A stretch of DNA of 64,000 nucleotides, from positions 434,001-498,000 of the forward strand of contig NZ_WMBT01000003.1 of assembly GCF_009708075.1 (NCBI RefSeq), in the 5' to 3' direction. Numbering within the stretch: position 1 is the first letter of the stretch; every line of letters begins with the position of its first letter. A model generated the notes under the pieces. The model searched no databases. It was not told where the DNA came from and saw only the letters and a list, made by a program, of their open reading frames with translations. This stretch comes from Paracoccus lichenicola (GTDB taxonomy: Bacteria > Pseudomonadota > Alphaproteobacteria > Rhodobacterales > Rhodobacteraceae). This document shows, piece after piece, positions 48,895 through 58,968 of this stretch. Made by a program: the position numbers and the translations under genes.

Positions 48895-50421
48895 TCAGAA
48901 GAAGCCCAGCTTCTTGGGCGAATAGCTGACCAGCATGTTCTTGGTCTGCTGGTAATGGTCCAGCATCATCTTGTGGTTCTCGCGCCCGATGCCCGACTGC
49001 TTGTAGCCGCCAAAGGCCGCGTGCGCCGGATAGGCGTGATAGCAGTTGGTCCAGACCCGGCCCGCCTTGATCGCGCGGCCGAAGCGGTAGCAGGTGGTGG
49101 CGTCGCGCGACCAGATGCCCGCGCCCAGGCCGTAGAGCGTGTCGTTGGCGATCGACAGCGCCTCGTCCTGGTCCTTGAAGGTGGTCACGGACACCACGGG
49201 GCCGAAGATCTCCTCCTGGAAGATGCGCATCTTGTTGTTGCCGCGGAACACGGTCGGCTTGATGTAGTATCCGCTGGACAGCTCTCCGCCCAGGTCGGCC
49301 GCCTCGCCGCCGATCAGCACCTCGGCGCCTTCCTTGCGGCCGATGTCGAAGTAGGAAAGGATCTTCTCCTTCTGCTCGCTGGATGCCTGCGCGCCGATCA
49401 TCGTGGCGCTGTCGCGCGGGTCGCCCTGCTTGATCGCCTCGACACGCTTGAGCGCCCGTTCCATGAAGCGGTCATAGATCGATTCCTGGATCAGCACGCG
49501 CGACGGGCAGGTGCAGACCTCGCCTTGGTTCAGCGCGAACATCGCGAAGCCTTCCAGGGCCTTGTCGAAGAAGTCGTCTTCCTGGCGCAGCACGTCCTCG
49601 AAGAAGATGTTGGGCGACTTGCCGCCCAGTTCCAGCGTGACCGGGATCAGGTTTTCGGACGCGTATTGCATGATCAGCCGCCCGGTGGTGGTTTCCCCGG
49701 TAAAGGCGATCTTGGCGATGCGCGGGTTCGAGGCCAGCGGCTTGCCGGCCTCAAGCCCGAAGCCGTTCACGACGTTCAGCACGCCCGGCGGCAGCAGGTC
49801 GGCGATCAGATCCATGAACACCATGATGCTGGCGGGGGTCTGTTCGGCGGGCTTCAGCACCACGCAGTTGCCCCCGGCCAGCGCGGGCGCCAGCTTCCAC
49901 ACCGCCATCAGCAGCGGAAAGTTCCAGGGGATGATCTGGCCCACCACGCCCAGGGGTTCGTGGAAGTGATAGGCGACCGTGTCGTTGTCGATTTCCGAGA
50001 TGCCGCCTTCCTGCGCGCGCAGGACACCGGCGAAGTAACGGAAATGGTCGATGCCCAGCGGCAGGTCGGCGGCCATGGTTTCACGGATGGGCTTGCCGTT
50101 GTCCCAGGTTTCCGCCGTGGCCAGCAGTTCCAGGTTCTGTTCCATCCGGTCGGCGATGCGCAGCAGCACCAGCGAGCGTTCCGCGACCGAGGTCTGGCCC
50201 CACTTGTCCTTGGCGGCGTGGGCGGCGTCCAGTGCTGCCTCGATGTCCTCGGGGCCTGACCGGGCGATCTCGCCGATGGCGGCGCCGGTGATGGGGGTGG
50301 TGTTGGTGAAATACCGGCCCCCCTTCGGCGCGACCCACTGGCCGCCGATAAAGTTGTCGTAACGCTTGGCAAAGGGCATCACGCCCACGCCCTTGAACTC
50401 GTGCGTCTGGTCGTTCGGCAT
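48895..50421 (-). CDS. NAD-dependent aldehyde dehydrogenase (AcoD/ExaC-like)
   Basis: A 508-residue ALDH. Seen are [20 protein letters not shown], the cofactor region [20 protein letters not shown], the Glu block [17 protein letters not shown], and the catalytic Cys in [17 protein letters not shown]. These resemble acetaldehyde dehydrogenases AcoD/ExaC, as do the neighbours (DUF779 and an AcoR-like regulator). It oxidises acetaldehyde or similar aldehydes, for example those made by alcohol oxidation. ATG 50421 follows TGAGGAGGAAGAT. Confidence 0.94.
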   Translation of the reverse strand: MPNDQTHEFKGVGVMPFAKRYDNFIGGQWVAPKGGRYFTNTTPITGAAIGEIARSGPEDIEAALDAAHAAKDKWGQTSVAERSLVLLRIADRMEQNLELLATAETWDNGKPIRETMAADLPLGIDHFRYFAGVLRAQEGGISEIDNDTVAYHFHEPLGVVGQIIPWNFPLLMAVWKLAPALAGGNCVVLKPAEQTPASIMVFMDLIADLLPPGVLNVVNGFGLEAGKPLASNPRIAKIAFTGETTTGRLIMQYASENLIPVTLELGGKSPNIFFEDVLRQEDDFFDKALEGFAMFALNQGEVCTCPSRVLIQESIYDRFMERALKRVEAIKQGDPRDSATMIGAQASSEQKEKILSYFDIGRKEGAEVLIGGEAADLGGELSSGYYIKPTVFRGNNKMRIFQEEIFGPVVSVTTFKDQDEALSIANDTLYGLGAGIWSRDATTCYRFGRAIKAGRVWTNCYHAYPAHAAFGGYKQSGIGRENHKMMLDHYQQTKNMLVSYSPKKLGFF

Positions 50422-50550
50422 ATCTTCCTCCTCAGGATTGGCCCGGAGTCTCTCCCTCTCCAGGTATCGGTGACAGCTTGGGGGTCGCGCGATTCGTTGC
50501 AACCGCCGATCCCGCGCCGCAGCCCCGACCCTGTCTCATGGATGAGACAG

Positions 50551-51495
50551 TCAGCCAGATCTTTCGCCCAGGCCCAACCGCGCCATGCGGCGATAGAGCG
50601 TGGCCCGCCCCACGCCCAAGGCGCGCGCGGCGGCGGACACGTTGCCCTCGGCCCGCGCAAGCGCCCGCGCCACGGCCGCGCGTTCGGCCTTGTCGAAGCC
50701 GCGTAGATCGTCGTCGCGGCCCAGCAGGTCGGCGGCCGGGCGCGGGCGGATCGCGCCTTCGCGTTCCAGTCCCAGGGCGCGGCGAGCGGCGCGGGTCGCG
50801 CCGATGGCCAGGTCGTCCTTGTCCACCGCCAGCAGCACCGCCGCATCGACCGAATCGCCGGGCGCGACGATCCGGGCGCCGGGGAAGCTCGCGCGGAAGA
50901 ACATCGCCTCGATGGCCCGCGCCGTCTGGGCCACCTGCGCGCCGATCAGCCGGTTGTATCGTTCCGTCTGGTCGGCGCGGGCGGAACTGACATCCAGCGC
51001 CGCCAGCAACCGCCCGTCCGGTCCCCAGATCGGCGCGTCCATGCAGGACATGGCGGTGTTGCGGGTGCGGAAATGTTCGTCGCGGTGGATCGTGATGGGC
51101 CGCCCTTCGGCCAGGCAGGTGCCGATGCCATTGGTGCCCTGCGCGGCCTCGGACCAGTCGGCGCCCTGCCACAGGCCCCAGTCCCGGAACTGCTCGGCAT
51201 CCGCCCCGTTCACCCGCTGGTCCAGCACCACGCCATCCGCGTCGGTCAGCAGGACATTGCAGCCCGACAGCCCCACCAGGTTGAACAACTGGTCCAGCTG
51301 CGGGCTGGCCACGCGCAGGAAATGCTCCATCGCCTGCCGGCGGCGGGCCAGTTCGTCAAGGGTCAGGCGTTCGGGGCGGCGCGCGTCGGACGGGTCCAGC
51401 CCGTGCTTCAGCAACGACCGCCGCCAGGACGCGGCAAGGGCGGAAGTCGCGGAATTCGACTGCGACTCTTTCGCGACATGATCGGCGTGACGCAT
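50551..51495 (-). CDS. Short AcoR-like regulator (GAF plus Fis-type HTH, no AAA+ domain)
   Basis: A 314-residue regulator. The N-terminal part is typical of AcoR proteins: ALAASWRRSLLKHGLDP, a GAF-like sensor with GCNVLLTDADGVVLDQRVNG, and WSEAAQGTNGIGTCLAEGRP with a conserved Cys, then SCMDAPIWGPDGRLLAALDV. The C-terminus is a Fis-like HTH (VARALARAEGNVSAAARALG then VGRATLYRRMARLGL). The sigma54-contacting AAA+ ATPase with GAFTGA is missing, so it cannot act as a normal sigma54 activator. It probably controls the adjacent aldehyde dehydrogenase, 129 bp downstream on the same strand. Confidence 0.9.
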   Translation of the reverse strand: MRHADHVAKESQSNSATSALAASWRRSLLKHGLDPSDARRPERLTLDELARRRQAMEHFLRVASPQLDQLFNLVGLSGCNVLLTDADGVVLDQRVNGADAEQFRDWGLWQGADWSEAAQGTNGIGTCLAEGRPITIHRDEHFRTRNTAMSCMDAPIWGPDGRLLAALDVSSARADQTERYNRLIGAQVAQTARAIEAMFFRASFPGARIVAPGDSVDAAVLLAVDKDDLAIGATRAARRALGLEREGAIRPRPAADLLGRDDDLRGFDKAERAAVARALARAEGNVSAAARALGVGRATLYRRMARLGLGERSG

Positions 51496-51562
51496 ACCGG
51501 GCCGGCTCCTCCTCGGTCGGTAGCGGACAGTATAGCACGCCAGGCGGCAATCCGACCAAGCG

Positions 51563-53968
51563 TTAATTGCCGGTGGTGGCGGCAGGCAGCCGCCAGGCCA
51601 GCACGTGATCGCCCAGATCGGTGCCGATGGACCCGTGCCCGCCCGCGACCAGCACCACCATCTGCCGCCCCTGGCTGTCCAGATAGGTCATGGGCGTGGC
51701 CTGCCCGCCCGCGGGCAGACGCCCGCGCCACAATTCCCGCCCCGTGGTCAGGTCATAGGCGCGCAGATAGTTGTCCACTGCGGCGGCCATGAAGACCACG
51801 CCCGACCCGGTGATGATTGGCCCGCCAATGCCCGGCATCCCCAGGGGCAGGGCCAAGGGCAGCGGCGTCATGTCCAGGGTCGTGCCGTTTCGGTGCTTCC
51901 AGGCGATCTCGCCCGTGCGCAGGTCGGCGCCCGCGACGAACCCCCAGGGCGGCTGCTGGCAGGGCACGCCCAGGGGCGACAGGAACGGCCCCATTTCCAC
52001 CGCGTAAGGCGCGCCCATGTTGGAATTCAGCCCCTGTTCGCCGGAATTGGTGGCCCCTTCCGCCTGTTCCGCGGGCACCAGGCGCGAGGTGAAGGCCAGT
52101 TGCAGCGGCATCCCGAACATCACCTGGCGGCGCGGATCGACGGCGATGCCGCCCCAGTTGAAGACGCCGAAGTTGCCGGGATGGACCAGCGTGCCTTGCA
52201 GCGACGGCGGCGTATAGCGGCCTTCGTAGCGCAGCTTGCGGAACTCGATCCGGCACAGCAGCTGGTCGATCAGCGTGGCGCCCCACATCGACGATTCGGT
52301 CAGGGGTTCCGGCTCGAAGGACAGGGCCGAGACCGGCTGGGTCGGGGCCGCGAAATCCTCGGGGACCGTGCCCTGCGGGGCGGGGCGTTCGGTGACGGGC
52401 AGGATCGGCGCACCGGTCTGGCGGTTCAGGACGTAAACGTCGCCCTGCTTGGTCGGCACCACCAGGGCGGGCACCCGGCCCCCCGGCATGTCCAGGTCCA
52501 GCAGCGTGGGCTGCGCGGGCGTGTCCATGTCCCACAGGTCGTGATGCACGAACTGCTGCACCCAGCGGGCCTGGCCCGTGGCCGCATCCAGCGCCACGAC
52601 CGAGGAGGAATAGGTTTCCTCGGCCTCGTTGCGGAACATGCCCAGCTGGTCGGGCGTGCGGTTGCCCATCGGCACATAGACCAGTCCCAGTTCCGGGTCC
52701 GCCGACAAGGGCGCCCAGCTGTTGGGCGAGGACGGCGTATAGGTCTGGTCCGGGTCGTTCACGTCAAAAGGCGCGGTCGCGTCGGGATTGCCCGAATCCC
52801 AGTTCCAGAGCAGCCGCCCGTCGCGCACGTCATAGGCCCGGATCACCCCCGACGGCGCGTTCACGTCATAGTTGTCGTTGACAGCCCCGCCCACCACCAG
52901 GGCATTGCCGATGATGACCGGGGGCGAGGTGGAATAGTAAAACCCCGCCTGCTTGAAGGGCATGTTGTGGATCAGGTTCAGCGCGCCGTTGTCGGCGAAA
53001 TCGCTGCACAGCTGCCCGGTTTGCGGGTTCAGCGCCAGCATGTGCGCGTCCGAGGTCGGCATGAACAGCCGGTCCGTGCAGGGACCGGACGACTGCGCGT
53101 CGGCGCTGACGGCGGGGCCTTGCGGATGGTCGGTCGCGGCGGGCAGAACGGCGGGCGCAGGGGCGGTGGCAGTGGCCGCAGCCCCCTCGCCCGGCCAATA
53201 GCTGACGCCCCGGCAGGTCTGGTGCTGGCGCTGGCTCAGCGGACCGATGGCGGCCTTGTAAACCCAGCGTTCGGCCCCGGTGTCGGCATCCAGCGCCACC
53301 AGCCAGTTGTGCGGCGTGCACAGATACAGCGTGTTGCCCACCTTGATCGGGGTCGCCTGATAGGTCGTCTCGTCCGTGTCTTCCGGCAGGCGCACGTCGC
53401 CGGTCCGGTAGGTCCAGGCGGTGTCCAGCGAGGCGACGTTTTCGGCGGTGATCTGGTCGAGGGGAGAGAACCGCTGGCCGAAGCTGGTTCGCCCATAGGC
53501 CAGCCAGTCCTGGGGACCGCCGGGCGGACCCATGGCGGGGTCGGCGTTGGCGACCTGGTCGGAAAGCGCGCCCTTGACCTCGTGCGGGTCGGTGGCAAGG
53601 CTGCCCAGCAGGGCGATGCCGGTGATGGCGGTGACAGTGAACAGGGCGATCCGGCCGGGCCGGTTCCCGCGCGCGCCGATGGGCAGCAGCAAAAGCAGCC
53701 CCAGGATCAGGAACATCCCCATCCGCGAGGCCAGCGCCCACCAGTCATAGCCCGAATCGCGCCAGGACCAGACCGCCAGCGCGATCAGGAATGCCGCATA
53801 AAACCATCGGGACCAGGGGCTGCGGGCCACGACCAAGACCGCCACAAGCAGCAGCGCCGCGCCCGAGACGGCGATGAACGGGCTGCCGCCCAGGGTTGCC
53901 AGATAAACGCCCCCCGCCAGAAGAACGGCGCCGATCAGGGCAAAGGCCAAGGTGATGATGATGCGCAT
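51563..53968 (-). CDS. gcd: Membrane-bound PQQ-dependent glucose dehydrogenase
   Basis: An 801-residue quinoprotein. Residues 1-about 140 hold five hydrophobic segments, with charged turns between. The PQQ propeller domain follows: WLAYGRTSFGQRFSPLDQIT, VGNTLYLCTPHNWLVALDAD with TGAERWVYKA, CRGVSYWPGEG, and LHMPF-like HNMPFKQAGFYYSTSPPVII. It oxidises aldoses such as glucose in the periplasm and passes electrons to ubiquinone. The family also includes quinate and shikimate enzymes, so the substrate is not certain. The PQQ genes lie about 10 kb away. Confidence 0.94.
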   Translation of the reverse strand: MRIIITLAFALIGAVLLAGGVYLATLGGSPFIAVSGAALLLVAVLVVARSPWSRWFYAAFLIALAVWSWRDSGYDWWALASRMGMFLILGLLLLLPIGARGNRPGRIALFTVTAITGIALLGSLATDPHEVKGALSDQVANADPAMGPPGGPQDWLAYGRTSFGQRFSPLDQITAENVASLDTAWTYRTGDVRLPEDTDETTYQATPIKVGNTLYLCTPHNWLVALDADTGAERWVYKAAIGPLSQRQHQTCRGVSYWPGEGAAATATAPAPAVLPAATDHPQGPAVSADAQSSGPCTDRLFMPTSDAHMLALNPQTGQLCSDFADNGALNLIHNMPFKQAGFYYSTSPPVIIGNALVVGGAVNDNYDVNAPSGVIRAYDVRDGRLLWNWDSGNPDATAPFDVNDPDQTYTPSSPNSWAPLSADPELGLVYVPMGNRTPDQLGMFRNEAEETYSSSVVALDAATGQARWVQQFVHHDLWDMDTPAQPTLLDLDMPGGRVPALVVPTKQGDVYVLNRQTGAPILPVTERPAPQGTVPEDFAAPTQPVSALSFEPEPLTESSMWGATLIDQLLCRIEFRKLRYEGRYTPPSLQGTLVHPGNFGVFNWGGIAVDPRRQVMFGMPLQLAFTSRLVPAEQAEGATNSGEQGLNSNMGAPYAVEMGPFLSPLGVPCQQPPWGFVAGADLRTGEIAWKHRNGTTLDMTPLPLALPLGMPGIGGPIITGSGVVFMAAAVDNYLRAYDLTTGRELWRGRLPAGGQATPMTYLDSQGRQMVVLVAGGHGSIGTDLGDHVLAWRLPAATTGN

Positions 53969-54070
53969 AGATGTCCCCTTTGGAACCCGAACCGTGTCGG
54001 CCGCCCGGGGTTCCAGGGAAATCGCGAAGATCGGCCATGCGCCCCGTGCAGAGCTATGGCCGCCTTGCCT

Positions 54071-55222
54071 TCAGGCCTGAAGATGCGCCCTTGCCCCCGC
54101 CGACACGCGCGGCCGGTAGGGCGGCGGATCCATGCCGTCGCGGTAAAGCAGCGACCGCCCGTCGTGGAACAGGTGCAGCGCCGCCGGATCCGCGGTCAGG
54201 CGCACGGTCCGGCCGTTCAGGCCGGGATGGATGCCGGGCAGCTTGGCGATGACCGGAACGGTGTCGCCGCGCGTGCCGAAATACAGCAGCGTCACCTCGC
54301 CCAGGGCCTCGGTCAGGTCCACCGTGCCCTGGAAGATCGGGGGACCGTCGGTCTCGGCCATGTCCTCGGGGCGGACGCCCAGGTTGACGGGCATCCCCTC
54401 GTCGCCCGCCCGCGTAGGGATGGCGACAAGCGCGGTGCCGCCGCCGTCCAGTTTCACGGTGGTCACGGGACCGGTGGCGGCGACTCGCCCGGGCAGCAGG
54501 TTCATCGCCGGGCTGCCGATGAACCCCGCGACGAATTCGTTCACGGGGCGCTCGTACAGCTCCAGCGGCGCGCCGACCTGGGCGATGCCGCCGCCCGCCA
54601 GCACCACGATGCGGTCGGCCAGCGTCATCGCCTCGGTCTGGTCGTGGGTGACATAGATCATGGTGCGGTCGGGCATCGACGCCTTGAGTTGCGCGATCTC
54701 GATGCGCGTCGCCACCCGCAGGGCGGCGTCCAAGTTCGACAGGGGTTCGTCGAACAGATAGACCTTGGGGTCGCGCACGATAGCGCGCCCGATGGCCACC
54801 CGCTGGCGCTGCCCGCCCGACAGGGCCTTGGGCAGGCGGTCCAGATAGGGGGTCAGTTGCAGCATCCGTCCCGCGCGGTCGGTGGCCTCCTGCACCTCGG
54901 CCCGGGACTTTCCGGCGATCTTCAGGGCAAAGGCCATGTTGTCGCGCACCGTCATGTGCGGATAAAGCGCATAGGACTGGAACACCATGGCGATGCCGCG
55001 CTGGCTGGGCGGGATGTCGTTCATCCGCTGCCCGTCGATGGCCAGCGTGCCGGCGCTGATCCGCTCCAGCCCCGCGATCATGCGCAAGAGCGTCGATTTC
55101 CCGCAGCCCGAGGGGCCGACGAAGACGATGAACTCGCCCGACGCGATGTCGAGGTTGATGCCCCTGAGGACATGCACGTCGCCATAGGACTTGGCGACAT
55201 CGGTCAGTGTCAGATCGGCCAT
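54071..55222 (-). CDS. aglK: Alpha-glucoside ABC transporter ATP-binding protein
   Basis: A 383-residue ATPase of the MalK/UgpC type. Walker A is VGPSGCGKSTLLRMIAGLER, the signature ALSGGQRQRVAIGRAIVRDP, and Walker B VYLFDEPLSNLDAAL, followed by a C-terminal regulatory TOBE-like domain (GVRPEDMAETDGPP). It energises the AglEFG permease. It is last in the agl operon, after the alpha-glucosidase gene. Confidence 0.94.
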   Translation of the reverse strand: MADLTLTDVAKSYGDVHVLRGINLDIASGEFIVFVGPSGCGKSTLLRMIAGLERISAGTLAIDGQRMNDIPPSQRGIAMVFQSYALYPHMTVRDNMAFALKIAGKSRAEVQEATDRAGRMLQLTPYLDRLPKALSGGQRQRVAIGRAIVRDPKVYLFDEPLSNLDAALRVATRIEIAQLKASMPDRTMIYVTHDQTEAMTLADRIVVLAGGGIAQVGAPLELYERPVNEFVAGFIGSPAMNLLPGRVAATGPVTTVKLDGGGTALVAIPTRAGDEGMPVNLGVRPEDMAETDGPPIFQGTVDLTEALGEVTLLYFGTRGDTVPVIAKLPGIHPGLNGRTVRLTADPAALHLFHDGRSLLYRDGMDPPPYRPRVSAGARAHLQA

Positions 55223-55246
55223 CGGCGTTCCCCTCCCTCGTGAATC

Positions 55247-56782
55247 CTATCCCTCGATGATCTGGACCTGCCAGGGTCGAAGGCCCCCCGCCTCGTCCGC
55301 CGACAGGTTGGCGCGGATGTGCAGCGTTTGCCGGTCGTCGGCCCGGTTGAAGGTCAGGACCGGGCCTTGGGCACACATGTCGGTCATGTCCCCGCCCCGC
55401 AGCGCCGAATGCCTGCGTCGCAGGCCGATGACCCAGCGGTAATGGTGCAGCATCGACTGGGCATCGGCTTCCTGCGCGACCACGGTGCGTTGCAGATGCG
55501 CATGGGGAATGGGCAACCACGGCTTGGCCGTCGAAAAGCCGCCGTTCACGCCCATGTCCCAGACCATCGGCGTGCGGCAGCCGTCGCGGCCCTTGAACTC
55601 GGGCCAGAATTCCTTGCCGTAAGGGTCCTGCAGGTCGTCAAAGGCGATGTCGGCCTCGGGCAGGCCCAGTTCCTCGCCCTGGTAAAGGCAGACGGACCCC
55701 TTCAGGCACAACAGCACCGTGGCATAGGCCTTGGCGGCGGGGTCGGACAGGCCCCAGCGGCTGATGTGGCGGACAACATCGTGGTTCGACATGGCCCAGC
55801 AGGGCCAGGAATTGGGCGCCACGCTGTGCAGGGTGTCAAAGACCTCGCTGATCCGGGTCGCGGCCAGATCCTGGCCGGACAGGAAGTCGAAGACATAGGA
55901 CATCTGCATCCGCCCCGCGACGCCGGTATATTCCTCCAGCAGTTCCAGCGCGCGTTCGCTGTCGCCGATCTCGCCGATCACGGCGGCGCCATAGCCGCGC
56001 AGAAGCGCCGCGAAGCGTTCCAGGAAGGCCACGTTCTCGGGCTGCGACTTGTCGAAGCGGTGGCTCTGGTGGTTGTAGGGGTTGACCGCAGGCGCGGTGT
56101 CCGACTTGCGCAGTTCGCGGGCCAGCGGCGGGTTGTCGCGCAATTGCGCGTCGTGGAAATAGAAGTTGACGGTATCCAGCCGGAAGCCGTCCACGCCCCG
56201 GTCCAGCCAGAACCGCGCCATGTCCAGAAGCTCGTCCTGGACGGCGGGGTTGTGGAAGTTCAGGTCGGGCTGCGAGACCAGGAAGTTGTGAAGGTAATAC
56301 TGCTCGCGCCGGGCGTCCCAATGCCAGGCAGGACCGCCGAAGATCGACAGCCAGTTGTTGGGCGGCGTGCCGTCGGGTTTCGGATCGGCCCAGACATACC
56401 AGTCGGCGTGCGGGTTGTCCCGGCTGGCGCGGCTTTCGGCGAACCAGGGGTGCTGGTCCGAGGTATGCGACATCACCAGGTCGATCATCACCTTCAGGCC
56501 CAGCTCGTGCGCGCGTTCGATCAGAACGTCGAAATCCTCCATCCTGCCGAACAGCGGGTCGATGCCGCGGTAATCGCTGACATCATAGCCGAAATCCTTC
56601 ATGGGCGAGGTGAAGAAGGGCGAGATCCAGACCGCATCCACGCCCAGCGAGGCGACATAGGGCAGGCGCTGCGTGATGCCCGCAAGATCGCCGATGCCGT
56701 CGCCCGTCGTGTCCTGGAAACTGCGCGGATAGATCTGATAGATGACTCCACCCTTCCACCAGTCGATTTTCGTTGCCGTCAA
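55247..56782 (-). CDS. aglA: Alpha-glucosidase (GH13)
   Basis: A 511-residue cytoplasmic GH13 enzyme with no signal peptide. The start is WWKGGVIYQIYPRSFQDTTG, then VDAVWISPFFTSPMKDFGYD and IDLVMSHTSDQHPWF. The catalytic Asp is in GFRLDTVNFYF, the Glu in AAVIGEIGDSER, and the third carboxylate in MSNHDVVRHI. It hydrolyses imported alpha-glucosides such as sucrose, maltose or trehalose to monosaccharides. It starts 3 bp after the aglG stop. Confidence 0.94.
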   Translation of the reverse strand: MTATKIDWWKGGVIYQIYPRSFQDTTGDGIGDLAGITQRLPYVASLGVDAVWISPFFTSPMKDFGYDVSDYRGIDPLFGRMEDFDVLIERAHELGLKVMIDLVMSHTSDQHPWFAESRASRDNPHADWYVWADPKPDGTPPNNWLSIFGGPAWHWDARREQYYLHNFLVSQPDLNFHNPAVQDELLDMARFWLDRGVDGFRLDTVNFYFHDAQLRDNPPLARELRKSDTAPAVNPYNHQSHRFDKSQPENVAFLERFAALLRGYGAAVIGEIGDSERALELLEEYTGVAGRMQMSYVFDFLSGQDLAATRISEVFDTLHSVAPNSWPCWAMSNHDVVRHISRWGLSDPAAKAYATVLLCLKGSVCLYQGEELGLPEADIAFDDLQDPYGKEFWPEFKGRDGCRTPMVWDMGVNGGFSTAKPWLPIPHAHLQRTVVAQEADAQSMLHHYRWVIGLRRRHSALRGGDMTDMCAQGPVLTFNRADDRQTLHIRANLSADEAGGLRPWQVQIIEG

Positions 56783-56785
56783 GTC

Positions 56786-57919
56786 TCATCCACCTTTCAC
56801 GGACCCGGCCAGAAGGCCGCGGACCAGATATTTCTGCATCGCGAAGAACACGAGCAGCGGCACCGCGATCGAGATGAAGGCCGAGGTGGCGAGGATTTCC
56901 CATTCGCCGCCCTTGGATCCCATCAATTCGCGCAGCACGCCGGTCATGACCAACTGTTCGCGTGTATTGCCAAGGAAGACGGTGGCCACAAGCAGGTCGT
57001 TCCAGACCCACAGGAACTGGAAGATCGCGAAGGACGCCAAGGCCGGAAAGGACAGCGGCAGGATGATCTTGCGGAAGATCTGGAATTCGGTGGCGCCGTC
57101 CACGCGCGCGCTCTCGATCACCTCGCGCGGCAGGCCGATCATGTAGTTGCGCAGCAGGTATATCGCCAGGGGCAACCCGAAGCCGGTATGGGCGAGCCAG
57201 ATCCCCAGGTAGCCCTTGCCGATGCCCAGGTCGTTGTGCAGGCGCAACAGCGGGATCAGCGCCACCTGCAAGGGCACGACCAGCAGGCCCACCACGGCGG
57301 CGGTCAGGATGGCGCGGCCCGGAAACTCCATCCAGGCCAGGGCATAGGCCGCGAAGGCCGCGATCAGGATCGGGATCACGGTGGCGGGGATGGTCACGGT
57401 CAGGGTGTTCATGAAGGCGCGGCCCAACCCTTCGGCGGTCAGGACGCGGTTGTAGTTTTCCGTGGTCAGCCGGGCGGGCGCGCCGGTGGTGACGAAGATC
57501 CGCTCGCCCCGCCGCATCTCGAACGGCGCGTCCGAGGTCATGCGATAGGTGCCGTCCGCGGCCACGGTGACCTGCCAGCCGTCGCCGATTTCCGCCGTGT
57601 CGCCGGGTTCGTAAGCCGCGGGTTCCCTGGCGCGGGTGCCCCAGCCGATCAGGCTCTGGCCCTCGGCCAGGACATTGCCCTCGATGACATAAACCCCGTC
57701 CCGCTGGACGGCGTCGTCGCCCGTGCCGGTGCGCACGAAGCCCGTCGCGGTCGAGGGCGAGAACGACTGCCACCAGCCCGAGGTCAGGATCTGGTCGCGG
57801 TCGCGGAAGGACGACACCAGCAGCCCCAGCGTCGGGATCGTCCACAGCAGCACCAGCAGGAAGGCCGCGATGTTGACCGTCCAGACCAGGCTCGATTTCT
57901 GTCCGGCCATGCCTTCCAT
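56786..57919 (-). CDS. aglG: Alpha-glucoside ABC transporter permease AglG
   Basis: A 377-residue permease. The ABC permease motif EAA-like loop is EVIESARVDGATEFQIFRKI then ILPLSFPALASFAI, with six hydrophobic segments. A long hydrophilic insertion (about residues 40-150) follows the first membrane segment, which is typical of AglG and explains its length over usual ~280-residue permeases. Its ATG overlaps the aglF stop (57919-57921). Confidence 0.93.
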   Translation of the reverse strand: MEGMAGQKSSLVWTVNIAAFLLVLLWTIPTLGLLVSSFRDRDQILTSGWWQSFSPSTATGFVRTGTGDDAVQRDGVYVIEGNVLAEGQSLIGWGTRAREPAAYEPGDTAEIGDGWQVTVAADGTYRMTSDAPFEMRRGERIFVTTGAPARLTTENYNRVLTAEGLGRAFMNTLTVTIPATVIPILIAAFAAYALAWMEFPGRAILTAAVVGLLVVPLQVALIPLLRLHNDLGIGKGYLGIWLAHTGFGLPLAIYLLRNYMIGLPREVIESARVDGATEFQIFRKIILPLSFPALASFAIFQFLWVWNDLLVATVFLGNTREQLVMTGVLRELMGSKGGEWEILATSAFISIAVPLLVFFAMQKYLVRGLLAGSVKGG

Positions 57920-58914
57920 CAGCGAACCTCCCTGCGGGCGTTGACGATGTTCCAGATCATGATGGGCGTGACCAGCAGCATCAGGATGATGGCGATGGCC
58001 GATCCGCGCCCGTAATCGGGCGTGCCGCGGAACATCCAGTCATACATCAGGTTCGCCAGCACCTGCGTGCCCCATTGCCCGTTGGTCATGACAAACACGA
58101 TGTCGAAGACCTTCAGGACCACGATGGTGATGGTGGTCCACACGACCGCGATGGTGCCCATGATCTGCGGCACCTTGATCTTGAAGAACACCTGCCAGGG
58201 CGAGGCGCCGTCTAGGATCGCGGCCTCGATGGTTTCCTCGGGGATGCCGCGCAGGGCGGCGGACAGGATCACCATGGCGAAGCCCGTCTGGATCCAGACC
58301 AGCACCACCATCAGGAGGAAGTTGTTCCACGGGATCAGCGTCAGCCACAGTTGCGGATCGCCGCCAAGCGCCGTGACGATGGCATTGAGCAGCCCGATCT
58401 GGTTTTCGCCGGGCGCGCGGTATTCATAGATGAACTTCCAGATCACGCCCGCGCCGACAAAGCTGATGGCCATCGGCATGAAGATCAGCGACTTGCCGAT
58501 GTTGCCCCATTTCAGCCGGTCGGTCAGCTGCGCCGCGATCAGCCCGAACACCGTGGACAGCGCCGGCACCACCAGCAGCCAGACCAGGTTGTTGCGCATG
58601 GATTCGCGGAACTTTCCGTCGTTCATCAACCAGGCGTAATTCGATCCGCCGACGAAATCCGTGCCCCGCGCATTGTGGAACGACCGCCACAGGCTGTCGA
58701 AGATCGGATAGACCAGATAGACGCCCAGAAACAGAAGCGCCGGTCCCAGGAACAGCCAGGGCCGGATCTGGCCCGCCTTGCGGATGTTGTCGCCCGCGTT
58801 CGGCCCGCGCGGGGGATAGATGCGGTCCAGGATCCAGTTCGATCCCCAGAACCAGGCCACGCAGCCGAAGACGCCGATCGCGATCGTGCTGATCGCCAGC
58901 CAGAACAGTTCCAT
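57919..58914 (-). CDS. aglF: Alpha-glucoside ABC transporter permease AglF
   Basis: A 331-residue permease with N-terminal hydrophobic anchors (AISTIAIGVFGCVAWFWGSN and LFLGPALLFLGVYLVYPIFD) and the ABC loop EETIEAAILDGASPWQVFFK. It pairs with AglG to form the channel. It overlaps aglG by one codon and follows the binding-protein gene by 54 bp. Confidence 0.94.
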   Translation of the reverse strand: MELFWLAISTIAIGVFGCVAWFWGSNWILDRIYPPRGPNAGDNIRKAGQIRPWLFLGPALLFLGVYLVYPIFDSLWRSFHNARGTDFVGGSNYAWLMNDGKFRESMRNNLVWLLVVPALSTVFGLIAAQLTDRLKWGNIGKSLIFMPMAISFVGAGVIWKFIYEYRAPGENQIGLLNAIVTALGGDPQLWLTLIPWNNFLLMVVLVWIQTGFAMVILSAALRGIPEETIEAAILDGASPWQVFFKIKVPQIMGTIAVVWTTITIVVLKVFDIVFVMTNGQWGTQVLANLMYDWMFRGTPDYGRGSAIAIILMLLVTPIMIWNIVNARREVR

Positions 58915-58968
58915 CCCATTCCTCCGGTCGTCAGGCGGGCGCGGCGATGATCCGCCGCGCCCCAGGCG

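Noticed and set aside
47692..50259. An 855-residue plus-strand frame opposite topoisomerase and aldehyde dehydrogenase
   Set aside because: It is antisense to two clear genes, with Gln/His/Arg-biased composition typical of a GC-driven shadow. The same applies to the plus-strand frame at 51605-55243.
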